Below, piece after piece: positions 56,756 to 64,000 of a DNA stretch of 64,000 nucleotides. Each line of letters begins with the position of its first letter. Position 1 is the first letter of the stretch. The DNA comes from an uncultured Alphaproteobacteria bacterium. GTDB taxonomy: Bacteria > Pseudomonadota > Alphaproteobacteria > HIMB59. Position numbers and translations under genes: made by a program. Under the pieces are notes generated by a model. It did not search any database. It had not been told where the DNA came from and saw only the letters and a list, made by a program, of their open reading frames with translations. Location: the NCBI GenBank assembly GCA_902524245.1, contig CABZCN010000001.1, positions 124,001-188,000 on the forward strand. The letters run 5' to 3'.

Positions 56756-57877
56756 ATGAGAGAAATAATTGCAAATACTGAATATCCAGGTTTCTTACTG
56801 AAATGCCAAGAAGAGCTACCATTGGACTCTGGTAAAAAAATTAAGAATTTTCAAATCGCTTATCAAACATATGGAAGTCTTAATGCTCAAAAAAATAATG
56901 CAATTTTAGTTTGTCATGCATTAACTGGTGATCAATTCCCTGCAGAGGAAAATCCTATAACTAAAAAAAATGGATGGTGGGAATTAATGATTGGACCCGA
57001 TAAGCCTATTGATACGAATAAATACTTTGTTATCTGCTCTAATGTTCTTGGGGGCTGTGTTGGAACGACAGGTCCTAATGATACTAATCCTGATACCTCA
57101 AAAATATATGGTTTAGATTTTCCTACCATAACGATTAGAGATATGGTGAGAGTACAAAAAATACTTGTTGATGAGCTTGGAATATCCAAATTGCTTTCTG
57201 TAGCAGGTGGTTCAATGGGTGCAATGCAAGTTCTACAATGGGCTGCTACTTATCCGGAGAGTGTAAGGTCTATTATGAGTATAGCAGGTTCATTGAAACA
57301 CTCTGCCCAAAATATTGCATTTGACGAGGCAGGAAGGCAATCCATTATGTTGGATCCTAATTGGCAAAATGGAAGATATTTGGAGAGTAATGAAAAACCT
57401 GAGAATGGTCTCTCTGTTGCAAGAATGATAGCTCATATTACTTACTTATCTGAGAAAGCTTTTCAAAATAAATTTGGTCGAAATTTACAAGAAAAAAATG
57501 ATTTATCTTTTGGCTTTGGAATAGACTTTCAGGTCGAAAGTTATCTTCGTTATCAAGGTAGATCTTTTGTTGATCGATTTGATGCTAATAGCTATCTATA
57601 TATGACTCGAGCAATGGATTATTTTGACGTGAAAGATGAAATTATTGCAAATAAAAAAACTATAATTGATAATTCGATCCGATTTCTAGTTTTATCATTT
57701 ACCAGTGATTGGCTATTTCCAACAAAAGAGTCAAGAGAGATAGTATCTATATTAAATTCTATTGGGTCCAATGTTAGTTTTGCTGAAGTCGTATCAGATA
57801 GAGGTCACGATAGTTTTTTATTAGATGAGCCACAATTTTTTAAAGTTGCTCAGGGATTTTTAAAGGGAATAAAATGA
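56756..57877 (+). CDS. metX: Homoserine O-acetyltransferase (MetX)
   Basis: Alpha/beta-hydrolase enzyme that acylates homoserine for methionine synthesis. The 373-residue product has [23 protein letters not shown], the nucleophile in [13 protein letters not shown] (Ser about 153), [11 protein letters not shown], and the late Asp and His in SDWLFP and RGHDSF. The sequence is uninterrupted and typical over its length. An internal 124-bp piece (codons about 237-277) is duplicated in reverse orientation in metW downstream. Acetyl and succinyl donors cannot be separated here. Confidence 0.95.
   Translation: MREIIANTEYPGFLLKCQEELPLDSGKKIKNFQIAYQTYGSLNAQKNNAILVCHALTGDQFPAEENPITKKNGWWELMIGPDKPIDTNKYFVICSNVLGGCVGTTGPNDTNPDTSKIYGLDFPTITIRDMVRVQKILVDELGISKLLSVAGGSMGAMQVLQWAATYPESVRSIMSIAGSLKHSAQNIAFDEAGRQSIMLDPNWQNGRYLESNEKPENGLSVARMIAHITYLSEKAFQNKFGRNLQEKNDLSFGFGIDFQVESYLRYQGRSFVDRFDANSYLYMTRAMDYFDVKDEIIANKKTIIDNSIRFLVLSFTSDWLFPTKESREIVSILNSIGSNVSFAEVVSDRGHDSFLLDEPQFFKVAQGFLKGIK
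57464..57587 (+). repeat. 124-bp inverted repeat, source copy in metX
   Basis: This stretch of metX is an exact reverse complement of 58317-58440; I compared the two copies base by base and found no difference. The coding of this copy (from the FGRNLQ region through SFVDRFDA) is canonical for MetX, so it is the original. Confidence 0.93.
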
Positions 57878-58401
57878 GAAAAGACTATGAGATCATTTTA
57901 AATTTAATTCCAGAAAACTCAAAGGTGTTGGATATTGGTTGTTCTGATGGAGAGCTAATCACTTACTTAGAAAATAAAGGAATAAGTGCTCAAGGTGTGG
58001 AATTGAGTCAAGAAAAAGTAATCAAATGTTTGGAAAAAGGATTAGATGTAATACACGGTGATATAAATTTAATAGTTGAAGATTTTCCATTTAATCAATT
58101 CGATTATTGTCTTTTGACTCAGACAATTCAGGCAGTTCAAGAACCAGACCAATTATTAAACACCCTCAAAAAAGTAAGTAAAAATATCATTGTGAGCTTT
58201 AATAATTCGGCACGTCTGAGTAAAATTTCAAATTTTCTTTTAACAGGAAGTTTTGACTCACTTTTAAAAAAAGCAAATAGTGATCACTGGTATAATACTG
58301 ATTATATTCACCCATGTAGCATCAAATCGATCAACAAAAGATCTACCTTGATAACGAAGATAACTTTCGACCTGAAAGTCTATTCCAAAGCCAAAAGATA
58401 A
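57874..58401 (+). CDS. metW: Methionine biosynthesis protein MetW, C-terminal end replaced
   Basis: Small SAM-binding methyltransferase-fold protein that partners MetX in alphaproteobacteria. It has [20 protein letters not shown] (SAM loop), [25 protein letters not shown], and [13 protein letters not shown]. Up to Cys 148 it is normal MetW. Residues 149-175 come from the inverted metX copy, and the frame stops at 58401 inside it. About 35-40 residues of true MetW have been lost, and a remnant of the normal tail follows the repeat. The protein is probably defective unless this is an assembly error. It overlaps metX by 4 bases. Confidence 0.85.
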   Translation: MRKDYEIILNLIPENSKVLDIGCSDGELITYLENKGISAQGVELSQEKVIKCLEKGLDVIHGDINLIVEDFPFNQFDYCLLTQTIQAVQEPDQLLNTLKKVSKNIIVSFNNSARLSKISNFLLTGSFDSLLKKANSDHWYNTDYIHPCSIKSINKRSTLITKITFDLKVYSKAKR

Positions 58402-58440
58402 ATCATTTTTTTCTTGTAAATTTCGACCAAATTTATTTTG
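58317..58440 (-). repeat. 124-bp inverted repeat, inserted copy in metW
   Basis: Reverse complement of metX 57464-57587, without mismatch. It starts at the codon after HPC of metW and ends where metW-like coding resumes ([11 protein letters not shown] at 58442). Neither end has target-site duplications or transposon ends. The flanks match the opposite copy by only a few bases. It looks like a template-switch replacement, or an artefact of assembly or amplification. Confidence 0.93.
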
Positions 58441-58441
58441 T

Positions 58442-58477
58442 AAAGAAGTTCTCTTCCATATTACTAATGAACAATAA
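58442..58477 (+). pseudogene. metW: Remnant of the metW 3' end
   Basis: After the inverted repeat, the plus strand reads [11 protein letters not shown] and a TAA at 58475-58477, in a frame shifted by one from the start of metW. This looks like the normal MetW C-terminus, which usually ends with a hydrophobic strand a few residues before the stop. It also overlaps the ATG of the next gene (58467), as expected of the original operon. This remnant shows that a replacement, not a simple 3' deletion, has occurred. Confidence 0.6.
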
Positions 58478-58823
58478 AAATATAATTTTTGTCTATAACG
58501 CCAAAGGTGGTAAATGGAACTATATTCTTGATACAGTCCATAAATATGCCTCCCCCAGCACTTATGATTGCAATTTATGTAAAATTACTCACGACCTGAA
58601 AATGCGCGAGTCGTGGAAGAAATTTATAGAGAGCTCACCACATAATTTTAAGTTTTTACATTCAGAAGAATTGGAAGAATTTAATCTTCTAAATTACAAA
58701 GATGAACTACCTATATGTCTTGAGGAAAAAGAGGGTAAATACAAATTATTGATAGATAATAAACAAATGAATGAATTTAAAAATGAATTTGAATTAATCA
58801 ATATTTTAGAAAAGATATTATAA
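58467..58823 (+). CDS. Conserved small protein with C-x-x-C motif
   Basis: A 118-residue protein with no signal or membrane segment. [30 protein letters not shown] is the most striking part: a hydrophobic strand, a helix and a C-x-x-C motif (about residues 35-38), followed by [17 protein letters not shown] recall similar proteins in bacteria with this YNA...CNLC layout but no settled function. The C-x-x-C could bind metal or act in redox. It ends 6 bp inside the convergent sulfite-exporter-like gene. Confidence 0.6.
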   Translation: MNNKNIIFVYNAKGGKWNYILDTVHKYASPSTYDCNLCKITHDLKMRESWKKFIESSPHNFKFLHSEELEEFNLLNYKDELPICLEEKEGKYKLLIDNKQMNEFKNEFELINILEKIL

Positions 58824-59570
58824 ACCGACTAAACCCAAATAAATTAATCGAAGCGAGCCTATCACTACAAAAATATTAATAATGGTAAAAAAAGAATTAT
58901 CTGAAAGTTTACTATTCATCCAGTGTCCCAAAATTACTCCTATTATTGCAATTGGTGAAAAAATTAAATAACTATATAACTTCTCAAAGTTTAATATTTC
59001 CAAATAGAAATACGGGATTAATTTAAATAAATTTATTAAAGCAATAGAAAAAACTACGCCTGCAACAAACTGCACTTTTTTATTATAAATTGACATAAAA
59101 TATATATTTAATGGCAATCCTCCAGAGTGGAGTACAAAACTAGTAAACCCCGCTAGTGCTCCCCAAAAAGATTTACTTCCATAAAAGGGTATTTTTTTTA
59201 AATTTCTATTGTCTGCGATTAAGTAATTAAGCAAAACATATAGTAAGGAAATTGATCCAATAAAAATACTTATCATTGATAAATTGATAAATTTAAACAA
59301 GATTGTTCCAATAATTACCCCTAATAAAGAATATGGTGCAATTGACCATAAAATTTTATATTCAAAATGTTTTTTATTTAAAAACAAAGCAATTACATCA
59401 CATACAATTAACATTGGCATTAATATAGCTATTGCAGTTAAAGGACCATAAGTTATGGATAATAGGGTTACTGAAATTAAAGCCAATCCACCCCCGGAAA
59501 AACCTGATTTTGAAATTGCAAATAGAAGAATAGAAAAAGAAACTATTAAGTAATAACTAATATCTATCAA
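58818..59570 (-). CDS. TauE/SafE (TSUP) family anion exporter
   Basis: A 250-residue protein with about eight helices. The first repeat has SGFSGGGLALISVTLL (about residues 22-37), and the second GALAGFTSFVLHSGGLPLNIYF, as expected of the duplicated TauE fold. Members export sulfite, sulfoacetate or related organosulfur anions. The substrate is unknown here. It forms a minus-strand pair with the methyltransferase gene 40 bases upstream. Confidence 0.88.
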   Translation of the reverse strand: MIDISYYLIVSFSILLFAISKSGFSGGGLALISVTLLSITYGPLTAIAILMPMLIVCDVIALFLNKKHFEYKILWSIAPYSLLGVIIGTILFKFINLSMISIFIGSISLLYVLLNYLIADNRNLKKIPFYGSKSFWGALAGFTSFVLHSGGLPLNIYFMSIYNKKVQFVAGVVFSIALINLFKLIPYFYLEILNFEKLYSYLIFSPIAIIGVILGHWMNSKLSDNSFFTIINIFVVIGSLRLIYLGLVGL

Positions 59571-59610
59571 TAATTTATCCTATATTTTAAAATCTCAATA
59601 TAAATTAATA

Positions 59611-60318
59611 TTAAGTCGGCACAAAATTTTTAATAGGTATTTTTTTTTGTTTTTTTGAACTCTTCGCGTAAACAATCTTTTTACATACGCAAATCATTAG
59701 CCCTCCCATATAAGGAAAAAATAATTTACCTATTTTTTCAATTGTTCGATGTGATTTGTAATTTAAATAATGACTCCATGGAGGAAAGTGCAAAAATGTT
59801 TTTCTATAATCAAGAACCAAAAAGTCTTGTATTAGTGATTTAAATTGCTTATTTGAGTATGATCGACCAAACCCAAAAGGATTGTTATCATACCGAGTCC
59901 ATATACCTGACCTTCTGGGAATAATTGATAAAAATAAACCGTTTGGCTTAAGTATTCTCCATATTTCTTCAATACTACTCTGGGGCTTATCAACGAACTC
60001 AAGCAAATGAGTAGATATTACCACATCAACTGAACTTGGATCCAAAGGTAAGAAATATTCATGTATTATTTGGTGTTCGAAATCGTATTTCTCTTTAACA
60101 TTACCATCTAAAAATTCTGGTTGCATAGAGGATATTTGTAAATTTTTATTTTGCTTACTAAGAAAAGAAAGAAAAGGGTTTGTATAACCATATCCACAAA
60201 TAACACTATCGTTTACAGAATTTAAATGGGTGTTTAATTGATGACGTATGTTACGTTTAACAATAGTGCCTAGTCTTGAATTATAAAAACTATAAATATC
60301 GGATGCGTTGATATCCAT
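59611..60318 (-). CDS. Class I SAM-dependent methyltransferase
   Basis: A 235-residue protein with a methyltransferase fold: VICGYGYTNPFL in motif I place, SSMQPEFLD, DVVISTHLLEFVDKPQSSIEEIWRILKPNG (motifs II-III). The glycine-rich motif is weak (GYGYTNP). Alphaproteobacteria usually place such a gene divergent from gloB, as here, 40 bases away. Substrate unknown. Confidence 0.85.
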   Translation of the reverse strand: MDINASDIYSFYNSRLGTIVKRNIRHQLNTHLNSVNDSVICGYGYTNPFLSFLSKQNKNLQISSMQPEFLDGNVKEKYDFEHQIIHEYFLPLDPSSVDVVISTHLLEFVDKPQSSIEEIWRILKPNGLFLSIIPRRSGIWTRYDNNPFGFGRSYSNKQFKSLIQDFLVLDYRKTFLHFPPWSHYLNYKSHRTIEKIGKLFFPYMGGLMICVCKKIVYAKSSKKQKKIPIKNFVPT

Positions 60319-60358
60319 AGTTGTATTTTAACGAGATTTACATAACATTCTATTTCTT

Positions 60359-61120
60359 ATGCAAAAACCTAATGTGTATTTGTTTCCTCAATTAGATGAT
60401 AACTATGGATATCTAATTAAAAATCCTCACGAAACAAAAGGAGTGCTAGTTGATCCCTCAGATCTAGATATGTGTTTGAAGATTCTTGAGCTAAATGATT
60501 GCAGTGCTTCTCACATAATCATTACACATCATCACGATGATCACATTAATGCTGTTGATGAAATTAAATCAAGATTTAAATCTTTAGTCATAGGGTACAA
60601 AAATGACTCCAAAATACCAAAACCAGATAAAGAAGTTGAAGATCAGGAAATTTTTGAGATACATGGAAATGAATATAAAGTCATACATACTCCTGGGCAT
60701 ACGCTTCAACACATAAATTATTTTATGCTAAAACATAATATTTTATTTTCTGGGGATACTCTATTTAGCATTGGATGTGGAAGAATGTTTGAGGGAAATC
60801 CTGAAGTTTTTTGGAACAGTTTGTCTAAGTTAAAACAATTACCTGAAGATACAAAAGTATATTGTGGGCATGAATATACGATGGCTAATTTAAAATTCGC
60901 CTTAAACATAGACCCTGATAATGAAAAGCTTAATGAATATTATAAATGGGCCTCACATCAAGAAAAAGAGCATCGACCAACAATTCCAACAACTCTCTCA
61001 GACCAATTGTTATGTAATCCATTTTTGAGATGTGACACAGATCAATTTATGAAATTTTTTGACACGCAAGATGCAACAGAGGTATTTGCTAAAATGCGCT
61101 CTGCAAAGGATAATTTCTAG
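60359..61120 (+). CDS. gloB: Hydroxyacylglutathione hydrolase (glyoxalase II)
   Basis: Hydrolyses S-lactoylglutathione to lactate and glutathione. The 253-residue metallo-beta-lactamase-fold protein has the metal motif THHHDDHI, HTPGHTLQHINYF, FSGDTLFSIGCGRMFEG and CGHEYTMANLKFA, and ends with the C-terminal glutathione-binding domain (LCNPFLRC). It lies upstream of a small gene with the same strand. Confidence 0.94.
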   Translation: MQKPNVYLFPQLDDNYGYLIKNPHETKGVLVDPSDLDMCLKILELNDCSASHIIITHHHDDHINAVDEIKSRFKSLVIGYKNDSKIPKPDKEVEDQEIFEIHGNEYKVIHTPGHTLQHINYFMLKHNILFSGDTLFSIGCGRMFEGNPEVFWNSLSKLKQLPEDTKVYCGHEYTMANLKFALNIDPDNEKLNEYYKWASHQEKEHRPTIPTTLSDQLLCNPFLRCDTDQFMKFFDTQDATEVFAKMRSAKDNF

Positions 61121-61173
61121 AAAATTATTTTAATCTTGGTGTTTTAATGAAATGTGCTAGTTTCAGAATACTT

Positions 61174-61419
61174 ATGAAAGACACTTTTCAATTAGATAGC
61201 GATATTGCTGATGCTTTTCAAAAAAAGCAAATGGATAAAGTATGTTCTCTCTACTATGAAGCAGCAAATTACTTCGAAGATAAGGCTGATATTGAAGCAG
61301 CATGTTTTTTTTATACACAAGCCTTAGTTATGGCTTTAGAAGAAAATCATGAACTTAAAGAAAAGATTATTTATAAGCTTGAAAAATACGGCAGAAGTAA
61401 AGACGCAACTTTAAATTAA
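61174..61419 (+). CDS. Small helical TPR-like protein
   Basis: An 81-residue protein starting at ATG 61174 (an upstream ATG at 61147 would add nine poorly conserved residues). It is all-helical: DIADAFQKKQMDKVCSLYYE and EAANYFEDKADIEAACFFYTQA suggest a pair of TPR-like helices. I know similar proteins near gloB in alphaproteobacteria, all without a known function. Confidence 0.65.
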   Translation: MKDTFQLDSDIADAFQKKQMDKVCSLYYEAANYFEDKADIEAACFFYTQALVMALEENHELKEKIIYKLEKYGRSKDATLN

Positions 61420-61430
61420 CTAAAATCTGA

Positions 61431-62108
61431 ATGGAAAAATCTACCATTCAACTTCCTGATACTTGGCTTGAACATTTAAAAGAGGAATTTAATCAAGATT
61501 ATATGATTAAACTCAAAAGCAAACTTTTAGAATTAAAAAAAAATAAAATTATTTTTTATCCTCCAGGAAAACAAATTTTTAATGCATTTAATTTAACTCC
61601 TTTAGACAAGGTGAAGGTAGTGATATTAGGTCAAGATCCCTACCATGGACCTGGCCAAGCTCATGGGCTCAGTTTTTCTGTACCAGAAAATATAAAACCA
61701 CCGCCCTCACTGTTGAATATTTATAAAGAACTTCATGATGACTTAAAAAAAGAGGTGAATTACAACAATGGTAATTTAGATAAGTGGGCTAAGCAGGGAG
61801 TATTTCTTTTAAACACAACTCTTACAGTAGAAAAATCAAAACCCCTCTCACATCAAAAGTTTGGTTGGGATATTTTTACAGACAAAGTTATCTCAGTGAT
61901 CAGTAATGAATTAGAAAATATTGTTTTTATATTATGGGGTTCGTTTGCTCAATCAAAGAAAGAGATAATTGATTCGAATAAACATCTTATTTTATCAGCA
62001 CCGCACCCTTCCCCATTATCGGCTCACCGCGGTTTTTTTGGGAGTAAGCCTTTTTCTAAGACAAATACCTTTCTAAAATCAAAACAAATTGATATGGTTG
62101 AATGGTAA
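61431..62108 (+). CDS. ung: Uracil-DNA glycosylase, family 1
   Basis: Removes uracil from DNA. The 225-residue protein has the catalytic motif LGQDPYHGPGQAHGLSFS (Asp about 65) and the DNA-intercalation loop HPSPLSAHRGF. Both are canonical. The presence of this enzyme makes the degenerate family-4 relative at 2798 functionally dispensable. Confidence 0.97.
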   Translation: MEKSTIQLPDTWLEHLKEEFNQDYMIKLKSKLLELKKNKIIFYPPGKQIFNAFNLTPLDKVKVVILGQDPYHGPGQAHGLSFSVPENIKPPPSLLNIYKELHDDLKKEVNYNNGNLDKWAKQGVFLLNTTLTVEKSKPLSHQKFGWDIFTDKVISVISNELENIVFILWGSFAQSKKEIIDSNKHLILSAPHPSPLSAHRGFFGSKPFSKTNTFLKSKQIDMVEW

Positions 62109-62524
62109 TGAAGACTAATGTTGAAAATCTCGTAGGGTTTATTGAAAAAGCAGTTATTGCAATAATATTAATAGCTACTATTACAGCCATTATGTTTGAG
62201 ATAATGAGAATGATAGAAGTTCAGTATGTAGAGTTAGCTGATCTACTCCTCTTGTTTATTTATGTTGAGGTTATTGGAATGGTTCGAGTCTACTATGTTT
62301 CCAATCGTGTTAGAATGACATATCCGTTATTTATTGCTATTACCGCTTTATCTCGTCTTATTATACTTCAAGGTAAAGACTCAAACCCAGAGCTTCTTCT
62401 TTACGAAGCAGGAGCAATAGTCTTAGTTGCGATTGCAGTCATCATTCTTCGACTTAGGTATGTCCCAATACTTCGTCCTATTGAAGATGTTGATGAAATT
62501 AAACCTAGAAGCACAAAAAAGTAA
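62102..62524 (+). CDS. PsiE-family membrane protein
   Basis: A 140-residue protein with about four helices and the PsiE signature: LADLLLLFIYVEVIGMVRVYY followed by ALSRLIILQGKD. PsiE is phosphate-starvation-inducible in E. coli; its function is unknown. The ATG at 62102 overlaps the ung stop region; an in-frame ATG at 62108 is also possible. Confidence 0.85.
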   Translation: MVMKTNVENLVGFIEKAVIAIILIATITAIMFEIMRMIEVQYVELADLLLLFIYVEVIGMVRVYYVSNRVRMTYPLFIAITALSRLIILQGKDSNPELLLYEAGAIVLVAIAVIILRLRYVPILRPIEDVDEIKPRSTKK

Positions 62525-62529
62525 TAAAA

Positions 62530-63510
62530 TTGAAAAAAATTGCAGTCATTGGAACTGGGCTTAGTGCGCTTTCTTTAGCATATCACTTGCCTGCACTTGA
62601 TATTACATTTTTTGAGAAATCCTGGAGACCAGGTGGAAGAATAAGCACAAGAAAACATGAGCAATATGCTTTTGATCATGGAGCTCACTATTTGAAATTA
62701 GATCATGGTGTTATTGGCTTAAATGAATTTTTAAAAAAAATTGATGCTATTAAAATTTTAAAAGGTCAATTTTGTTCAAATATCTCACAAAATTCTCCAA
62801 TTGAAGATAAAGAGGTCATTGTTGGTAAAGATGGAAATGAATCAATTCCTATAAAGATACATAAATCACTGCACTACCCTACGCATTTTTCAAAACAGAT
62901 AACTAACATTGAAAGCCATAATAATGAATATTTCTTAATCGCAGCAGATGAGAAATTTGGACCTTATGATTATGTTTTTTGTAGCATGCCCTATGAACAA
63001 TCAAAAAAATTGTTAGATCAATTTATAGATTATAGCGATATTCCTGAAATAGAGTTTGACTCCATTTGGACAGTCATGATTGCATTTAATAAAAGATTGG
63101 GAGCTCCGTTTCAATTTGGATATCACTTAACACCTGAAATTAGTTTCTTAATGAATCAAAATTTTAAACACGAATTTTTTAATGAAGAGTGCTGGGTTGT
63201 AAATATGAGAGCTGATTGGACAAAAGAGTATTACAACATAGAAAATTATGTTTTAGAGGACTATGTGGTAAATCAAATGAAAAAGTCTTTTCAATCAAAA
63301 GCTGATGCTGTTTTTAAGAAGTCACATAGATGGAGATACTCTTATACAAAGAAAAGTCTAAGAGATCAAAACTCTAAAAGATTCATTGAGTCCATAGATC
63401 AACGTCTATATGCTTTTGGAGATTGGTGTGAAGGTCCAAGTATGCAAGATGCTTGGTTATCTGGTAAGAAATTAGCTCAGCATTTCAGTGAAATGAGACT
63501 AAAAAATTAA
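62530..63510 (+). CDS. FAD-dependent amine-oxidase/renalase-like protein
   Basis: A 326-residue flavoprotein. The dinucleotide-binding fold VIGTGLSALSLAYHLP at the N-terminus, FFEKSWRPGGRISTRK, and the C-terminal FAD contact FGDWCEGPSMQDAWLSG are typical of the renalase/amine-oxidase family. Renalase-like proteins oxidise reduced NAD(P) isomers; the substrate is unproven here. A TTG start at 62530 puts the FAD-binding loop at the usual distance from the N-terminus. Confidence 0.85.
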   Translation: MKKIAVIGTGLSALSLAYHLPALDITFFEKSWRPGGRISTRKHEQYAFDHGAHYLKLDHGVIGLNEFLKKIDAIKILKGQFCSNISQNSPIEDKEVIVGKDGNESIPIKIHKSLHYPTHFSKQITNIESHNNEYFLIAADEKFGPYDYVFCSMPYEQSKKLLDQFIDYSDIPEIEFDSIWTVMIAFNKRLGAPFQFGYHLTPEISFLMNQNFKHEFFNEECWVVNMRADWTKEYYNIENYVLEDYVVNQMKKSFQSKADAVFKKSHRWRYSYTKKSLRDQNSKRFIESIDQRLYAFGDWCEGPSMQDAWLSGKKLAQHFSEMRLKN

Positions 63511-63545
63511 ATAAAGATTGTGAATAATAAAATTTAGGAAGTTCC

Positions 63546-63752
63546 TCAATGCGTTTTATTATAAATTTTTTTCCATTTTAAATAGTCTTGGTCATTTAAC
63601 ATAAATCTCATCAAGTTTTTTACATCATTTTTATTAATATTATATTGAGAATTTATTATTTGGTATGGTATCTCGTCGTTATGTGCCAAGAACTTAATAT
63701 GATCTAATTCATAGGGCGTTAAATATTTCATTAAACTATAAACATCCGACAT
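63546..63752 (-). CDS. Small DUF2805-like protein
   Basis: A 68-residue, probably helical protein. LTPYELDHIKFLAHNDEIPYQI followed by NKNDVKNLMRFML and DYLKWKKIY resembles DUF2805 (TIGR03643) in spacing: a start like LSPEELDRIIEMA, an EVI.LMR helix, and a FKLWRKR end. Function unknown. The match is from memory of the pattern. Confidence 0.5.
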   Translation of the reverse strand: MSDVYSLMKYLTPYELDHIKFLAHNDEIPYQIINSQYNINKNDVKNLMRFMLNDQDYLKWKKIYNKTH

Positions 63753-63840
63753 ATAGAAAAACTATACAAAAAATAGTATTTAAGTCTAGTTCGTGAAAAT
63801 GTATTACCTAAAAATTAATAAAAGGTGATTTTTCTGTATT

Positions 63841-64000
63841 CTATTTCAAAGCAGCAAAAAAACTGTCTGATTTATTGCAATCGCCGTAATAAGTTTTTTT
63901 CAAATTTACACTATCAGGATAAAATATGTTTCTCTCATATCTAAGGATTTTTTTATATAGAATTAGGGTGTTAAAGGATAAGTCAGTTTCAATTCTAAAA
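63841..64000 (-). CDS. C-terminal end of a hypothetical protein (cut by window edge)
   Basis: The minus strand has an open frame from the edge to a TAG at 63841-63843, about 53 residues. Its sequence includes LRYERNIFYPDS and TYYGDCNKSDSFFAAL, which looks like real protein. I cannot name the family. It would be read towards the DUF2805-like gene on the same strand. Confidence 0.5.
   Translation of the reverse strand, partial: FRIETDLSFNTLILYKKILRYERNIFYPDSVNLKKTYYGDCNKSDSFFAALK

Noticed and set aside
57464-58440. Invertible DNA switch between the two 124-bp inverted repeats
   Set aside because: Recombination between the copies would invert metX's end and metW's start and destroy metX. There is no recombinase nearby and no promoter between the repeats that would be flipped usefully.
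58317-58440. Transposon or IS remnant in metW
   Set aside because: The sequence is entirely metX in reverse. There are no terminal inverted repeats, target duplications or transposase pieces.

Overview
This is an AT-rich (roughly 70 percent A+T by eye), extremely gene-dense chromosomal segment of a Gram-negative alphaproteobacterium. The evidence is the alphaproteobacterial gene order: ctaC-ctaD-ctaB-coxF-ctaG-coxC-surf1; mutY-dciA-dsbA-smc; atpI-B-E-F'-F; ileS-lspA-bamF; argH-lptM-lysA; hisC-tyrA opposite metX-metW. A CcrM-type GANTC methylase, an alphaproteobacterial MntR, Coq7 and a HIG1 protein agree with this. Low GC, intergenic gaps mostly under 100 bp, frequent gene overlaps and absence of mobile DNA suggest a streamlined marine lineage of the HIMB59/SAR11 kind; that placement is inference.

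Layout. 0-6.3 kb: end of an ABC-F gene, tRNA-Gln, ispE and a TPR protein (minus), then a degenerate family-4 uracil-DNA glycosylase, soluble lytic transglycosylase, moaB-like and rnhB (plus). 6.3-14.2 kb: ccrM, mutY (minus), dciA, a DsbA-like protein, a short-armed SMC and the F0 part of ATP synthase. 14.3-25.3 kb: thrB-rnhA converging on a long minus-strand operon for cytochrome c oxidase and its assembly factors, continuing into an M32 carboxypeptidase, thrC and an M16 peptidase. 25.3-33.6 kb: rsmE, ubiA, and an envelope block (MsbA-like exporter, DUF374, waaA, lpxK, lpxL), then xseA. 33.6-43.7 kb: purD, tadA, a class-I amidotransferase, rRNA-modification genes, pgi, and bamF-lspA-ileS-ribF-flavin reductase-tRNA-Leu. 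43.8-50.7 kb: membrane transport, including an MntR/ArsP_2 metal-export pair with a palindromic operator, dsbB, coq7, HNH nuclease, esterase and HIG1. 50.7-64 kb: argH-lptM-lysA, ydcF, plsC, tyrA-hisC, a riboswitch-like leader with metX-metW, then gloB, ung, psiE and small conserved genes.

The most unusual feature is a perfect 124-bp inverted duplication. An internal piece of metX (57464-57587) recurs in reverse complement at 58317-58440, where it replaces the penultimate part of metW; the original metW tail can still be read just beyond it. Other points of interest are two divergent gene pairs whose start codons interlock in one CATG, two GANTC sites and phased TTATC motifs in the ccrM leader, a DtxR-type palindrome on the ArsP_2 promoter, and several small genes (coxF, lptM) that are easily missed. 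No CRISPR array, prophage, IS element or rRNA operon was seen.
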